Positions 1 through 12,132 of a stretch of DNA of 64,000 nt are shown here, one piece after another. Numbering within the stretch: position 1 is the stretch's first letter; each line of letters starts with the position of its first letter. Below the pieces are notes generated by a model. It ran no database searches, had not been told where the DNA came from, and worked only from the letters and a program-made list of their open reading frames with translations. Source of the DNA: Caenorhabditis remanei (lineage: Eukaryota; Nematoda; Chromadorea; Rhabditida; Rhabditidae); NCBI RefSeq assembly GCF_010183535.1, contig NC_071329.1, positions 7,192,001 through 7,256,000 on the forward strand, in the 5' to 3' direction. A program made the position numbers and the translations under genes.

Positions 1-1034
1 ATATGAAAACGTATGGGAATGGACGTTATATTCGACGAAACGTTTCGACGGGAGAATTCTGAGAGTCAAGAAATGAAAAAGTGCACAGGCAACAAGCTTC
101 TCCGATAGTTACAGTCGCAATTGATAAGAAAAAGCATCAGAAATCGACTAAAAATCACGGAAAACACGGGAAAAACACGACGAGAAATTTGAAATAGATA
201 GACTGAAATTTTGAAAAAATGAAGGTTCCCGCGCTCGCGCACTTTTGTATTAAAGGCGCATTAGTTATATTTTTCGTCGAGTCTCATAACGATGCAAAAA
301 TTACTGTAGAAAAAACTGATTGTGAGACAAAAATCCTGAAAAGCTGTAATAAAAAATAGAAAACAAAAGTCAATAAAAAGAGAAAAAGTTGAAAATAGCG
401 TAAAAACTTCAGAATTCTATACTCTCAAAATAGATGGATGACGTCTTCCTCTTTTCTATTTTCCTTCTTTCACTTCTTTTCTCCATATCCACTCAAAATG
501 CCTACGGTAGTCAGTCGTCGACGGGGATTTCGGGGTGTGCATGCAATTGACATCGAACCACTTAGAGCACGTATAACGCTGCTCTTGACGCCTAATAGGA
601 ATTCAGAAATTCAGAAATCCGGGATAACATCGGAGTACGAATTGAGGAGATAAGTGAAGGGTGTGTAAATATGGATGACGTCATTCGAAAGATCTGGAAA
701 TTCTGAAAATATCTGGAAAAATTTCCCATTCTTTCCCCAAATCTATTAATCACAATTAAAACTCTTCAAACTCCCGCCCAGTCACTCTTGCCACGTGGCT
801 CCATCCATGATGATGCCGCAGAGCGCATTTCCAACAACCGGAGAGCCCAAAAAAATGTCTGCACACCTGTTTTAACATAGACATCTATACCCCCGATAAT
901 AACAACGCAAACATCGGAAATGAAGGGCGGGAGGGCGATTTATATTTACATTCATTTAGTGGTGCTCCTGGTCACTCTCTCCGTTTCCAAAAGAGAAAAA
1001 TGCTCGGTTGGGCACACGGACGGCTCATACAGAA
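1..1034. other. intergenic, no gene seen
   Basis: AT-rich sequence upstream of the Cys-rich secreted gene. Short open frames at 438-653 and 920-1120 have no recognisable domain. The 920 frame starts with a hydrophobic stretch but is out of phase with the Cys-rich gene. Confidence 0.5.
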
Positions 1035-2734
1035 ATGTACGACAAGATCAATGTCATTTCGTTCTTCCTCTATTTCTCTATTGTCTGTGCGCAACAACCG
1101 CAGTTCACGTGTCCGAATAATGCGAACCCGTTGGTGGCGAATAGTGGGACCAACTTGTTTTGCACGTCCATTGGATCTAATACGGACTGCCCGACGAGGT
1201 AGGATTCGGATGGCTTTTTGGAGAACTTGTGCGATTATGAAATATTTTATTATGGCTGATTATGAGAGTCATAGAAACCGCTAATAGATTCAATCCCGGA
1301 ATTATGAAGGTGTTGTGAATACCGTAATCCAGTAGTTTCTATATTAGCTCTACCAAAAACCCCTTGAGGAATTTCTCATTTCCTCCGAATCTCTCAATTT
1401 CTCACGGAATTTTCTTTGGTTTCGGTAGAGCGCGGTTGTAAGATGCGAACAGTCAATATTCCTTTAAAATTTCAGTTCCATCTGCACCACGGCTGCCAAC
1501 GCTGCGGGTGTCCTAATCTGCTGTTCACAAGCAACCGGCATCAACCCAGTATGTCCTAATAGTGCAATCTCTCAGCCATCTGCAATTGGTTATGTGGAAT
1601 GTGCAATCAACAATCCAGTTAATTGTCTTGTTGGGTAATTTGATAACTATAGAAATTTAAAATTAAATCGAAGAATCTTCAGATTCCAATGTGTGCAATC
1701 CTCTAATATAGCGAGCACATTCATATGTTGTTCCACATCTACATCGGTTTCTTCTTGTCCTTCAGACTTCACTCCAGCACTTGGAGCCAATGGGGGAACT
1801 GTGAGTCTTTTTCTTCAATTTAGTACTCAATTTTTAATTATTCTTCAGATTGCATGTAGCCCCTCCGCCACCACATGTCCAACTGGATCTTCCTGTATGC
1901 AAAGTACTTTAAATTCAGCATTCATCTGTTGTAGATCCGCGAATTCCCAAAGAATATGCTCTAACAATCAGAATGCGTTGATCACAAATGGAGCACTAGA
2001 GCTGTGCACCACACCAGGGACTCAATGTTCATCGGTACATTCAACCCAACTTATTCAGAATAAACTGAAAATTATTATTTTTCCAGACTGGCTATACATG
2101 CCAACTCTCTGTTCTTCTAGCAACTTATGTGTGTTGCGGACAAGGTTCCACTGGCGGAACTTCTATTGGATGTGCAGATGGACGGCCTGTATACCAACAG
2201 ATTGCTGGAGAGACATATCAATGTGAGATTACGAGTACTATCACAAGTTGTCCGACCGGTTATGATTGTGCACCTTCTGATGATCCTTTTGTTGATGTTT
2301 GTTGTCTGACAGGTTTGATTTTCTGAGAAATCTTCTTCTTCTTCTTCATGAAAATTATTTCAGGATCCACACCAATCCCTGAAAATCTTTCCTGTCCCAC
2401 TGGCTGGAATCCTTATCGAAACGAAGTTGACAATGCAGTCCGTACCTGCACAGCTGTCCTTGACACCTCCTGTCCAATTGGTTTCTCTTGTGCTCCTTCC
2501 AATCAAGTGTCCCAGTTTCTATGTTGTCGTCTTGCTAGTTCTCTGGTATGTATCAATGGGAAGACGTTACTTGTGAATGGAGCACCGAAACTGTGTACAC
2601 CGACAACTTATAGTCAGTGTCCGTATAATTATTCGTGTCAGCAGAGTGTGAATGTAAGTGGATTTTTTGTCAGGACGATTTTCATATTGACTTTTTTTCA
2701 GCCAACTGTGACAGTATGCTGCTCTAACACCTGA
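1035..2734 (+). CDS. secreted Cys-rich lustrin-type repeat protein (391 aa, 7 exons)
   Basis: Exons read as 1035-1198, 1476-1634, 1683-1800, 1849-2034, 2087-2312, 2364-2653 and 2702-2734; the phases close to 391 codons plus TGA. The start at 1035 gives a signal peptide (MYDKINVISFFLYFSIVCAQ). The rest is about seven repeats of the pattern C-P-x-x-x-N-P-L...N-G...C...C-P-x-G-x-x-C...C-C, as in the nematode lustrin-cystein family, each ending in a CC pair. Such proteins are extracellular, often cuticle- or matrix-associated; the exact role is unknown. There is no transmembrane segment after the signal. A TTG or ATG slightly upstream (1000-1008) could extend the N-terminus but would spoil the signal peptide. 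It converges with the dehydratase on the other strand. Confidence 0.85.
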
Positions 2735-3082
2735 TTGCTTGCAGTTAATTAACTAATTTAATTATATGTATATTTTGAAAAAAACCTGAAGAAAAGATAT
2801 AGATTTACTTCAATGAAGTAGAACACTGTTTTGGACATCAAACATTTCATTTATTGAATTAACAATCAAAAAATTAGGTATACATATCTGGGAGTCAACC
2901 GGAAAACAATTTCAAGAGAAACCGAAGCGATATTTCACAATCAGAGGCCCAGAAATGAGAAAATACGTAAATTTCGAGAAGTTTTCGGAGGTAGATTATT
3001 AGTTACAAATTGAAAAGAAATACAACTTTTGTATGATAATGAAACACCTGGACCCCTAATCTCTCGGTCCCTCTCCCTCCTC
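2735..3082. other. 3' intergenic between convergent genes
   Basis: AT-rich gap between the two facing stop codons, presumably holding both 3' UTRs. No gene is seen. Confidence 0.5.
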
Positions 3083-4906
3083 TCAATGCAAAACAACATT
3101 ATCATAAATCTTCTTCAACGCCGTCTCGATTTCATCCACATGTTCCTTGCCACGTGTCTCTGCGATAATCTTCACTTTGACATGGAATACATCTGTCGAA
3201 ATCCATGCTCTTTCATGGAAAATATCCTTGATCGATGCTCCCAAATGAGCAATTGTAGACGTCAACTCGGCGATTCCTCCTGGTCTATCGGAGACAACAA
3301 CTTCCAATCGAATAAGTCTTCCATCCACAGCCAATCCTCTTTCAATTGATCTTCCGAGAACTGTTGTATCAATATTTCCTCCGGATAGAATCGACACAAC
3401 TTTCTTTCCCTTCAATTCGGGCACTTTTCCTTCCAGAATTGCCGCCAACCCAACAGCTCCTCCTCCTTCAACAACAGCTTTCTCAACTTCCAATAATCGG
3501 AGAATACTCAATGCAATACTTTCTTCTTTCACTGTGATTACCTGCAACGTTTTCTTTTTTCTTATCTTTTCTGACCTAGTTATCAGTTAGTCTCTTTACA
3601 AACCTTATCAATCAACCCTTTTGCAGTTTCCAATGAATTTCCGCCGACGGTTGGAACGGCCAAACCATCGGCAAGTGAAGCTTTCGCCTGTGCTGTTATG
3701 ATATGACCAATTTCATAAGCTTCGGTGAATGAAGGGCAGGTTTCTGCTTCAATTCCATAGACATGAACCTCTGGCTTCAGAGTCTTCACTGCCACAGCAA
3801 TTCCAGCAATCAATCCTCCGCCACCTACTGGCACAAGAATGGCATCAACATCTGGGACTTGATCCAAAATTTCTAATCCAATAGTTCCTTGACCAGCGAG
3901 GATATCAATAGCATCATATCCATTTATATACTTTAAGTTGTGTTCCGTGGCGTGTTTCAGAGCAAACTCCTTGGCCTGAATCAAAAATTGTGAACCTTAA
4001 AATTCTAGGAATATATTTACTTACCACTGCAATAGTCTCTCCTTTGAGAATAACATTTGCTCCTAATGTTCTACAGAATTGAATTTTCATGAGTGGAGCA
4101 GTAACCGGCATTACTACTGTCACTGGAATGGTCATTTGTTGTCCGTGGTAGCTGAGTGCAAGGGCATGATTTCCAGCACTTGCAGCAATCACTCCGGCCT
4201 TTTTGTATTTCTCGGGAAGCCTGGAGAGAGCATATCGGGCTCCTCTCTCCTTGAATGATCCAGTGACTTGCAAATACTCTTTTTTGAAGTATAAATCCAT
4301 TTCGCATTTTGAGGATAGTTGGAGAGATCTCTGAAATTTAAGAAGGTTAATCAGTATGTGTGTCTGTCAGAACTCACGACGCATGGAGTACGTTGAACAC
4401 CATTCTTGATATTGAATGCTGCACTCGAGATATCGGAAAACAACAATTTCTTTGGGTTCTCCGGGTCACAATCTGGATCGAAAATCGGGAGTTCTGCATC
4501 ACTGTTGCTTCCGGAATTCTGTTTGTCCTTCACGAGTTCCTCGCCATGTGCTAAGAAAGCTTTGTGGAGTTTTCTGACGCGTTTGTTGTATTCCATTCCG
4601 TCTTCCTGACTGATACTGGCAGTTCGTTTTCGTTCGGCATGCTTCACACGGTTGTGATGGTTTTTTTGTGGTGTGGTCTCGTGCTGAAAGATAAATACGT
4701 TTTGAAAACTTATAGCTAGAGTACTTATTCGGAAGACTTGAATTCAAGTTTACAGTTTCCTGAAAGCTCAAGAATCCTGATTTCAAAATCTTAATAAATT
4801 ATCTTTTTATTGAATACCGATAACAATTCAGAGCATTCCAATAATAACTCACTGTATGATCATGAGGAGGATGCACGACGGACTTCTTGCGGGATGGAGC
4901 AACCAT
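3083..4906 (-). CDS. PLP-dependent threonine/serine dehydratase with C-terminal ACT domain (498 aa)
   Basis: Exons (minus): 4853-4906, 4378-4683, 4025-4330, 3604-3975, 3083-3541; every junction is phase 0. Fold-type II PLP enzyme: the Schiff-base lysine is in TGSFKERGA (about residue 147), the asparagine loop is ASAGNHA, and the phosphate-binding loop is PVGGGGLIAG (about 271-280). The last 75 residues (after about 422, with VVVSDRPGGIAEL) form an ACT-type regulatory domain. Members deaminate L-threonine or L-serine to 2-oxoacids; serine racemase activity cannot be excluded. The first 120 residues are a charged extension beyond the usual catalytic core. A TTTCAG lies 12 bases before the ATG (4918-4923), a likely trans-splice or 5' UTR acceptor. 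It resembles C. elegans K01C8.1 from memory. Confidence 0.93.
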
Positions 4907-5513
4907 TGTGAGGAAATCTGAAATTATCAATGACTCGTGGAATCACGGATTCAGTATTCAGAATTCAAACGATAATAAAAACAACATAAATCAATTTTCT
5001 TGAGTTTGCAAATAACAAAATCAAACGAATGAAACAGAAAAACAATCTGACGTAAGTCTTCGGAACGATGGAGTGATACTTGTTGTTGGTAATGTAACTA
5101 ATCCAAAACAGACTGAATCTAGAGAACAGTCACTTCCCTCATTGTCACTTTATAGTGAGTCGATCGGCCAAAAATCGAGATAGGCAGATTTCGTTGACAC
5201 GTGGGCAGATGGTGTCAGAGACTCCGCCCACTTTACCTCTAGATTGCATTGAATTCCTTATCAAATTCAGAAAAAAAGAAGACGAAATAGAGAAATGGAA
5301 GATAACGGTTTCAACGACGAAGTGTGTTTTAAGGTATCTTTAGAATCATAAAAAAGGTGTTTATATTGTTAAATGATCAGTCGATCGATACAATTTTGAT
5401 GGTCATGGAAAGAGGGATAACACAGAGAGAAAGAGATCAAGGAGCGAAATGTGAACTGATCTATTTTATAGAGAAATGGATGTTGTAATTAAGAAGTGAC
5501 ACAACATGAGATT
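4907..5513. other. intergenic, upstream of dehydratase
   Basis: AT-rich. The open frame 5155-5343 shows no domain and no splice context. Presumed to carry the dehydratase promoter on the minus strand. Confidence 0.4.
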
Positions 5514-7120
5514 TATATAGGCAATAATAACGGAGAAGCAAAGTTCAGTTGATGATGTTTTCATTGGCTGAATTCTGTTGATTCGGAGAGTTTCGAACAA
5601 AGCACTGATGACGTCGTGGTTCTCAGATTCATGGAGACGTGCCACGGAAGCTTGTTCGTCTTATGAAGTGTCTTCTGAACTGGTGACGTGTTGGTAGAAG
5701 GTGTCTGGTGATAGTCTCCACGTGCTGAAGGACATTTTGGACGTCACCAAGTCATGGTTTATATGCGAGACGGGGTAATTTAAGTTTAATGGCCTAATTG
5801 GTGGGGACATTGGTTTTGAGGGCAAATTGTTCATTTTGGAGGGGTTTCTAAACGGATTTTGGTTACTGTAGTTATCGGGTGACAACAGACACTGAAAGTA
5901 TGAGAAATTCCAAATTGAATATCAACTGAAACTGAATATAGCGCAAGAGTCGCTAAAAGTGAGACTGGCGTCATTTTATGAGATTTTATTTTTAGAGTTT
6001 TGTTTTGATAGACAAATATCATCTGCAAGTTGCATAAGTTCCTAACCATTTGGCTAGCAAAAATATCGTCCACATTTTAGAATATTGAAAAAATTTTGAA
6101 GTTTGAACACATCTCAATGATCTTAAAATTGATTACAACTATCCAAACTTTCTTTCAATGACATAAAATCTTCTGGTCTAACCCAACCCAATATAGGCAA
6201 TAATAACGGAGAAGCAAAGTTCAGTTGATGATGCTTTCATTGGCTGAATTGTGTTGATTCGGAGAGTTTCGAACAACTGATGACGTCGTGGTTCTCAGAT
6301 TCATGGAGATTTTGAATTTAATGGCCTAATTGATGGGACATGAGTTTTGAGGACAAATTGTTCATTTAGAATGTTATTTTTTCAGATGTTGGATACCAGA
6401 GATCTCGGGTGACAGTAGATGTTTACGTCGTGAAAAACTTTAGAATTGAAAGTCAACTGAAGCTGAATGTAGTGGAAAATGGGAATATGTCCAACCTCAA
6501 AGAAATGCAGACTGTCGTCGTTCTCAGAAAGATTTTGAGAAATAGAGTACTGTCATCTTGAAAACGATTCTAACTATTCAATCTTCCAATGACATCAACT
6601 CTCCTCGTCCCATTTTGTTGTTGACCTCTCTCGTCAATCATTTCCAATTTTCTATCAACACGTGCAAATTACTGATTGAAATGATCCTTTGAACTCATTA
6701 CCAAATTATCGAATTCCTTTTCCTGTTTTTCAATGAAATGGAGATTGTTGTTTGAGAGGTGCAAGACGAACCAAGTACATTCGGAAACACGAGATACGGG
6801 CGCTTTTTTCGCTGTGAACAAAATGAGAACAGTTCAAAAAGTGTGATCGGAAATGAAATAGGAAAGATGAAATGATAAGGAATTTGAGGGAAAAGGTGAA
6901 AAAAAGAAGGGATATTGAAAAAGTTGTCTGACGGACACTTTATATGGTTGTGAGTAAGAGTACAAACTACAGTTACAATTGAGAAAAAGATGGGAATGTC
7001 TCAATTTGAAGTACGTTGTAAAAAGTCGATTTGTCACTGATATCTGTCATTGAATGACCTTCGATTAACTGGAAATTTGGAAACTGGAAATCAGAAGTTG
7101 AGGGTTCAAAGAACTGTTAT
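5514..7120. repeat. duplicated flanking block, unit A (X, partial second X, Y)
   Basis: Segment X (5514-6186) recurs at 9690-11040 and 24417-24945. It includes the line around 'ggtttatatgcgagacgggg' and a piece near 5996-6060 encoding nothing. A second, partial X starts at 6192. Segment Y (about 6617-7110) recurs at 11042-11545, 24946-25460 and 20330-20680. Minus-strand open frames here (for example 6834-7037) recur in each copy but have no domain or start context, so I read them as non-coding duplicated flank of the kinase-like genes. Confidence 0.8.
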
Positions 7121-7779
7121 CGAAATGAATTCACAAAAACAAGTGATATTGGGAAATTATTTTTATGAGTGAGGCGAGTCTGTAGAAGATTGTGATAATG
7201 TCTTTATGGGTGTGTCGAACCGGAAACGTAAACCTACCAGTTCAGTGTCGTTAAGTGAATTTATTGAGAAAACAAATGATAATGTACGTATCATGTCTGA
7301 AGAAGTAGATTTGAAGAGCCTGATTTTCTCTATTTCTCATACCATCGAATCCATTCAATGAAAAAACCTATGTTTTATATCGCGAAACAAAACAATTGTG
7401 TATAAAGTTGAGTAGATTCCATGGATTTCTAATTTCGTTACCCGTTTGAAATTGATTTGAGATCAAAAAAGTGCTCAATTCCACGTGACATCTTCATTTC
7501 CTAGCTTTTCCATACCTAGGCATATACAAATCTATGAATATCTTTGTTCGTATTACAGATACAGAAAAACGGTTTTCACCATTCGAACGAGCATGTTTTC
7601 TTACATCAGATTTGATTGATTACTCATTTCCTTACCCGTTTGAATTCAGAAGAAATAATAGCTGAAAGGCTGAAAACCTAATTTTTCTGACTAGTGAGTC
7701 TATTTCTCCCCAGAAAGCACGTTTTTTTGTCTCATTCGATAGAGAAATTTGTTTTCTACATTCACTTTTTTCATCCATT
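7121..7779. other. non-repeated spacer
   Basis: AT-rich sequence between duplicated segments Y and Z that I cannot align to the other units. No gene seen. Confidence 0.4.
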
Positions 7780-8075
7780 GCGTCTTCTGGAAATTTGAAA
7801 AAAAACTGCATTTTTAGTGGAAACAATAAAATAATTTAATTTAAACTTGAAAAAATAGGGTTCACGTTTCTTTCGCATTGTGCCAAAAAACCGCAACGTG
7901 GCAAAAACTTGAACTTCATTTGAAATTGTATATTATTTATTCTTGAGTTTAAAAGGTTTTAATTCTTTTTTCTCATTTCTTGTCACTGTCCTCCACTTTC
8001 CTCTACTTCCTGATCTCAAAGTATAACGTAAGTAGGCTCGTTAGTGTCTCTTTTCCTAAATTTCCTTTTTTCAGA

Positions 8076-8730
8076 ATGGCTTGTGAAATTACAGTAGGAA
8101 GTAGTCTAAAAGACATCTCTTTTGTGAATTCCGACATCATCGCTGCTTTGGAAAGTAATTCGATCAAACTCTACCGAACGGATACTTCCAGAAGAATTAT
8201 GACGATTGGGTGTGAAGAGGAAACTAAACAGCTCCATAGAGCTAATACAAGTAAGTTTTCTTTTTCAAACCTTCTTAAATTAACGTGTTGCTTCAGACTG
8301 CTTTCTGATACAATATACGGGAATCAGGATTCTGAAAATCAGAACGGGCAGCTGATAGGTGGCACACTCTTGGAGAGAGCGAGGAGATACTGGCCAGTCA
8401 CTGGAGATCGGAAAGAATGGCCACCATCGTTGAAAATAAGTTGAGCTGAAGCAGAATGCATGAGTAAGTTTTCTTTTTGAAACCTTCTTAAATTATCATG
8501 TTGGTTCAGACTGCTTTCTGATTCAAAATGCGGGAATCAGCATTTTGAAAATTAAAACGGGACAGCTGGTCAGGTGGCATACTGTTGGAGACAACGAGGA
8601 GATTCTGGCCAGTCACATGAACTCGGCAACGGAAAAAATGGTCTGCATAGTTGAGGACAAGCAGCACAAATCCAGAAGCGTTGTGATTATCGATGGGAGA
8701 AGTTCGAACAAAGCCACCTCATTGATTGAG
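8076..8730 (+). pseudogene. kinase-like family copy A: N-terminal exons only
   Basis: Exon 1 (8076-8250, starting MACEITVGSSLKDISF) follows a TTTCAG acceptor. It is followed by two tandem versions of exon 2: 2a (8297-8463), which carries a one-base deletion and a stop, and 2b (8510-8730), which is open and in phase with exon 1. The encoded stretch has WD-like short strands (for example NSDIIAALESNSIKLY and CFLIQNAGISILKI). The downstream exons seen in copies C-E are missing; the sequence runs into unrelated DNA after about 8900. The Z block ahead of the ATG (7780-8075) is shared with copies B and E. Confidence 0.75.
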
Positions 8731-8930
8731 GTATGTTTTAGTCAAAAACTCATTTAAATAACTGGTATCGTTCCGGAGCTGATTACTAGGTAATGGTCAG
8801 AATTGACTTAGCAGTTCAGCAACGAAAACTGCCAAAATCAAAAGTTAATCGAATACTGGTGAGATCAGTTTTCAAAAATTGCTGAGTGGCCTCCAAAATC
8901 CAGATATTCTGGTCTAAAAATACAAACTTA

Positions 8931-9345
8931 ATACAGTACCGCCCAAAAGGTTATCAACCTTGGCTGTGTTCAGTTGAAAATGACCAACTTTGAGAGTGTG
9001 TCATGGTAATATTGATTGTTCCACAAAGTAGATTTTTAATGAACTATACAGAACAAAGGTAGATCTTCATTTTTGTAGTTGACAACTGTTTTGTACGATT
9101 TTTTTTCACCGGCTTCAATGTCTCCGTTCTTTTTGACATAGGACAATACAAATAGAACAGAATCTAATAGTTTCCCAATCATACCAAAATCATCAGCAGA
9201 TGATGTAAGATTAAAAACTTTCAATCCATAAATACGAAACATAACTTTTTCAGGTGTTGTGATCGGAGTGGTTGTTCGATCTGGAGGTCAAAACAGAACG
9301 GGAGGAAATTGAGAGAATTCTGCAAGAAACCCTCTAGAAGATGTC
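8931..9345 (+). pseudogene. chimeric remnant: TSP1-gene intron piece joined to kinase C-terminal exon
   Basis: Positions 9105-9185 match the first intron of the TSP1 gene (compare 38115-38200). At 'aaaatcatcagcagatgatg' the sequence switches to the 3' part of the kinase family, with the last exon (from 9255, after TTTTTCAG) encoding a relic of the WLFDLE tail. The frame is damaged in the last exon (GTGTTGTGATCGG in place of GTGTTGAAATCTG). The same junction occurs at 18448-18552. Confidence 0.7.
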
Positions 9346-9689
9346 GTCTCCAGTTCATCGGAATAATCAATTCTCGACTCCGCCACTTCTTGACTCCACC
9401 ATTACCCGTTTCTCAATTTACTAATTCATCCCATTTTGCCATTATGTCTGTTGTCACTACCCTCCGTTTTATCGCTTTCACATTCCCTCGGTTTCTACAT
9501 TTCTTGATCTCCCCCTTTTTTTTACTCGAAACTATCTCGTGAGGAACCGTTTCAAGTCTTTTGTATCTCTATGTTTTCCTTTTCGTCGCAACTGTTATTA
9601 TAAAATAATGAAAACTGATAAAAATTTTGTTTATTATTTTTTCGCATCTTACTCATTAGCCGAGCATTTTTATTAACAACCGCGAGCAA
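9346..9689. other. 3' flank of copy A remnant
   Basis: Resembles the 3' flank seen after copies C and D (shared 'cgcatcttactcatta' text). No gene seen. Confidence 0.4.
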
Positions 9690-12132
9690 AGTTAAGGTGA
9701 TGATGCTTTCATTGGCTGAATTGTGTTGATTCGCAGAGTTTCCAACAAAGGACTGATGGTTCTCAGATTGGAGACGTGCTACGTAAGCTTGTTCGTCCTT
9801 ATGACATGTCTTCTGAACTGGTGACGTGTTGGTAGAAGGTGTCTAGTGATAGTCTCCACGTTCTGAAGGACATTCTGGACGTCACCAAGTCATGGTTTAT
9901 ATCAGAGTTGCAACGGGCCGGGCCGGGCCGAAATCAGAATTTCTCCGGCCCGGCCCGGCCCGGTTCGGCCCGGATTTTCAGTACTAAAAAAATTAAATGT
10001 TTTTTTTTCGAAAAATTTTCAATTTTTTTGGCAAAAAAATTTTAAAGGGGGACACAACTAGTTCTAAATTGAGGGTTTTTGATATGAATCGATTCAGAAA
10101 GCTAGGAAAAATATACATTTCTTTTGGTTTCATGTCTGAAAATGCGTCTAAAGCGAGTTATGAGACCTCAAAATGTCAAAAATCGATGCTAGTCGTGCAC
10201 TTTTTCAGTACATTTCAATAGAAATTCTCCTCGTCCTACACGTGAAAACAATATTTTCAAAAATTTTCAAGAAAAATTCGAAAAATGAACATTTATGAAT
10301 GCATTTCACGTTCAGACGAGGAGAATTTCTATTGAAATGTACTGAAAATATGACGACGGGGAGCGATTTTTGGAAGTTTGAGGTCTCATAACTCGCTTAA
10401 AACTGATTTTTTGATATTCTTGTGAAAAAATTTGGAAAATTTTCAGACAAAAAAATTATTGAAAAAAAAAATTCTAGTGAAAAAAAATTCAAAAATTCAA
10501 ATCCGGGCCGGGCTGAAACCGGGCCGGGCCGGGCCGGCCCGGCGGGCCAGCCCGGAATTTTGCAAGTATGGTTTATATGCGAGACGGGGTAATTTAAGTT
10601 TAATGGCCTAATTGGTGGGGACATTGGTTTTGAGGACAAATTGTTCATTTTGGAGGGGGTTTTTAAACGGATTTTGGTTACTGTAGTTATCGGGTGACAA
10701 CAGACACTGACAGTATGAGAAATTCCAAATTGAATATCAACTGAAACTGAATATAGCGGAAAGTGGAAAATTGCCAAACTTCAAAAAAAGCGCAAGAGTA
10801 GCTAATAGTGAGACTGGCGTAATTTTATGAGATTTTATTTTTAGAGTTTTGTTTTGATAGACAAATATCATCTGCAAGTTGCATAAGTTCCTAACCATTT
10901 GGCTATCAAAAAATATCGTCCAAACATTTTGGAATTTTGAAAAAAAATTTGAAGTTTGAACACATCTCAATGATCTTAAAATTGATTCCAACTATCCAAA
11001 CTTTCTTTCAATGACATAAAATCTTCTGATCTAACCCATCCCTGTTGCTGACCTCTCTCGTCAATCATTTCCAATTTTCCATCAACACGTGCAAATTACT
11101 GATTGAAATGATCCTTTGAACTCATTACCAAATTATCGAATTCCTTTTCCTGTTTTTCAATGAAATGGAGATTGTTGTTTGAGAGGTGCAAGACGAACCA
11201 AGTACATTCGGAAACACGAGATACGGGCGCTTTTTTCGCTGTGAACAAAATGAGAACAGTTCAAAAAGTGTGATCGGAAATGAAATAGGAAAGATGAAAT
11301 GATAAGGAATTTGAGGGAAAAGGTGAAAAAAAGAAGGGATATTGGAAAAGTTGACTGACGGACACTTTATATGGTTGTGAGTAAGAGTGCAAACTACAGT
11401 TACAATTGAGAAAAAGATGGGAATGTCTCAATTTGAAGTACGTTGTATAAAGTCGATTTGTCACTGATATCTGTCATTGAATGACCTTCGATTAACTGGA
11501 ATTTTGGAGACTGAAAATCAGAGGTTGAGGGTTTGAAAGAACTCTTATTGATTAAAATACGAGTTTATCTTGAAATTCAATATTGCTCGTTAAAAAATTA
11601 GCTGAAATTTCAACCGCGCCGCTTGCAGTTTAAGCTCCGCCCACAACTTCCTGCCGCACTTCCGTTTCAGCCCGCGGAATTTTTTAAAATCTTCGGCCAA
11701 ACTTTTTTTTCCAGTATCAGCTGAAATGGCTGAGAACCTCATTTTTCTGAAACCCCGTTTTCTGTATCAAAGAAGTCAATTACTGGCCAAATTTCACGTT
11801 TTTCGTGCGACAGATAATTTTATTTTTTACATTCTTGCGTCTTCTGGAAATTTGAAAAAAAACTGCATTTTTAGTGGAAACAATAAAATAATTTAATTTA
11901 AACTTGAAAAAATAGGGTTCACGTTTCTTTCGCATTGTGCCAAAAAACCGCAACGTGGCAAAAACTTGAACTTCATTTGAAATTGTATATTATTTATTCT
12001 TGAGTTTAAAAGGTTTTAATTCTTTTTTCTCATTTCTTGTCACTGTCCTCCACTTTCCTCTACTTCCTGATCTCAAAGTATAACGTAAGTAGGCTCGTTA
12101 GTGTCTCTTTTCCTAAATTTCCTTTTTTCAGA
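9690..12132. repeat. duplicated flanking block, unit B (X, Y, W, Z)
   Basis: X 9690-11040 (interrupted by the element at 9903-10570), Y 11042-11545, W 11546-11830 (shared with 20680-20880 and 25461-25739), Z 11826-12132. Very close to unit A and unit E, which indicates recent segmental duplication. Confidence 0.8.
9903..10570. mobile_element. hAT-type non-autonomous foldback element
   Basis: Flanked by the 8-bp direct repeat gtttatat (9895-9902 and 10571-10578). The same site in paralogous block X (about 5757-5766) has a single copy, so the empty site is visible in the window. Termini are imperfect inverted repeats (CAGAGTTGCAA against CATACTTGCAA reversed). Most of the 668 bp pairs with itself: GGGCC-rich ends, 'gagttatgagacctcaaa' near 10157 against its complement near 10380, and 'ttcaatagaaattctcctcg' near 10214 against its complement near 10320. 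No transposase. Confidence 0.85.

Noticed and set aside
438..653. 71-codon open frame upstream of the Cys-rich gene
   Set aside because: No signal, domain or splice context; low-complexity start.
3029..3349. Plus-strand open frame over the dehydratase
   Set aside because: Antisense shadow of the last dehydratase exon, which has clear family motifs.
6834..7037. Minus-strand open frame repeated in the duplicated Y blocks
   Set aside because: Recurs because the DNA is duplicated; disrupted or altered in other copies, no acceptor or domain.
9903..9975. GGGCC-rich stretch as a GC-rich promoter
   Set aside because: It is the terminal part of a foldback transposable element with an 8-bp target duplication.
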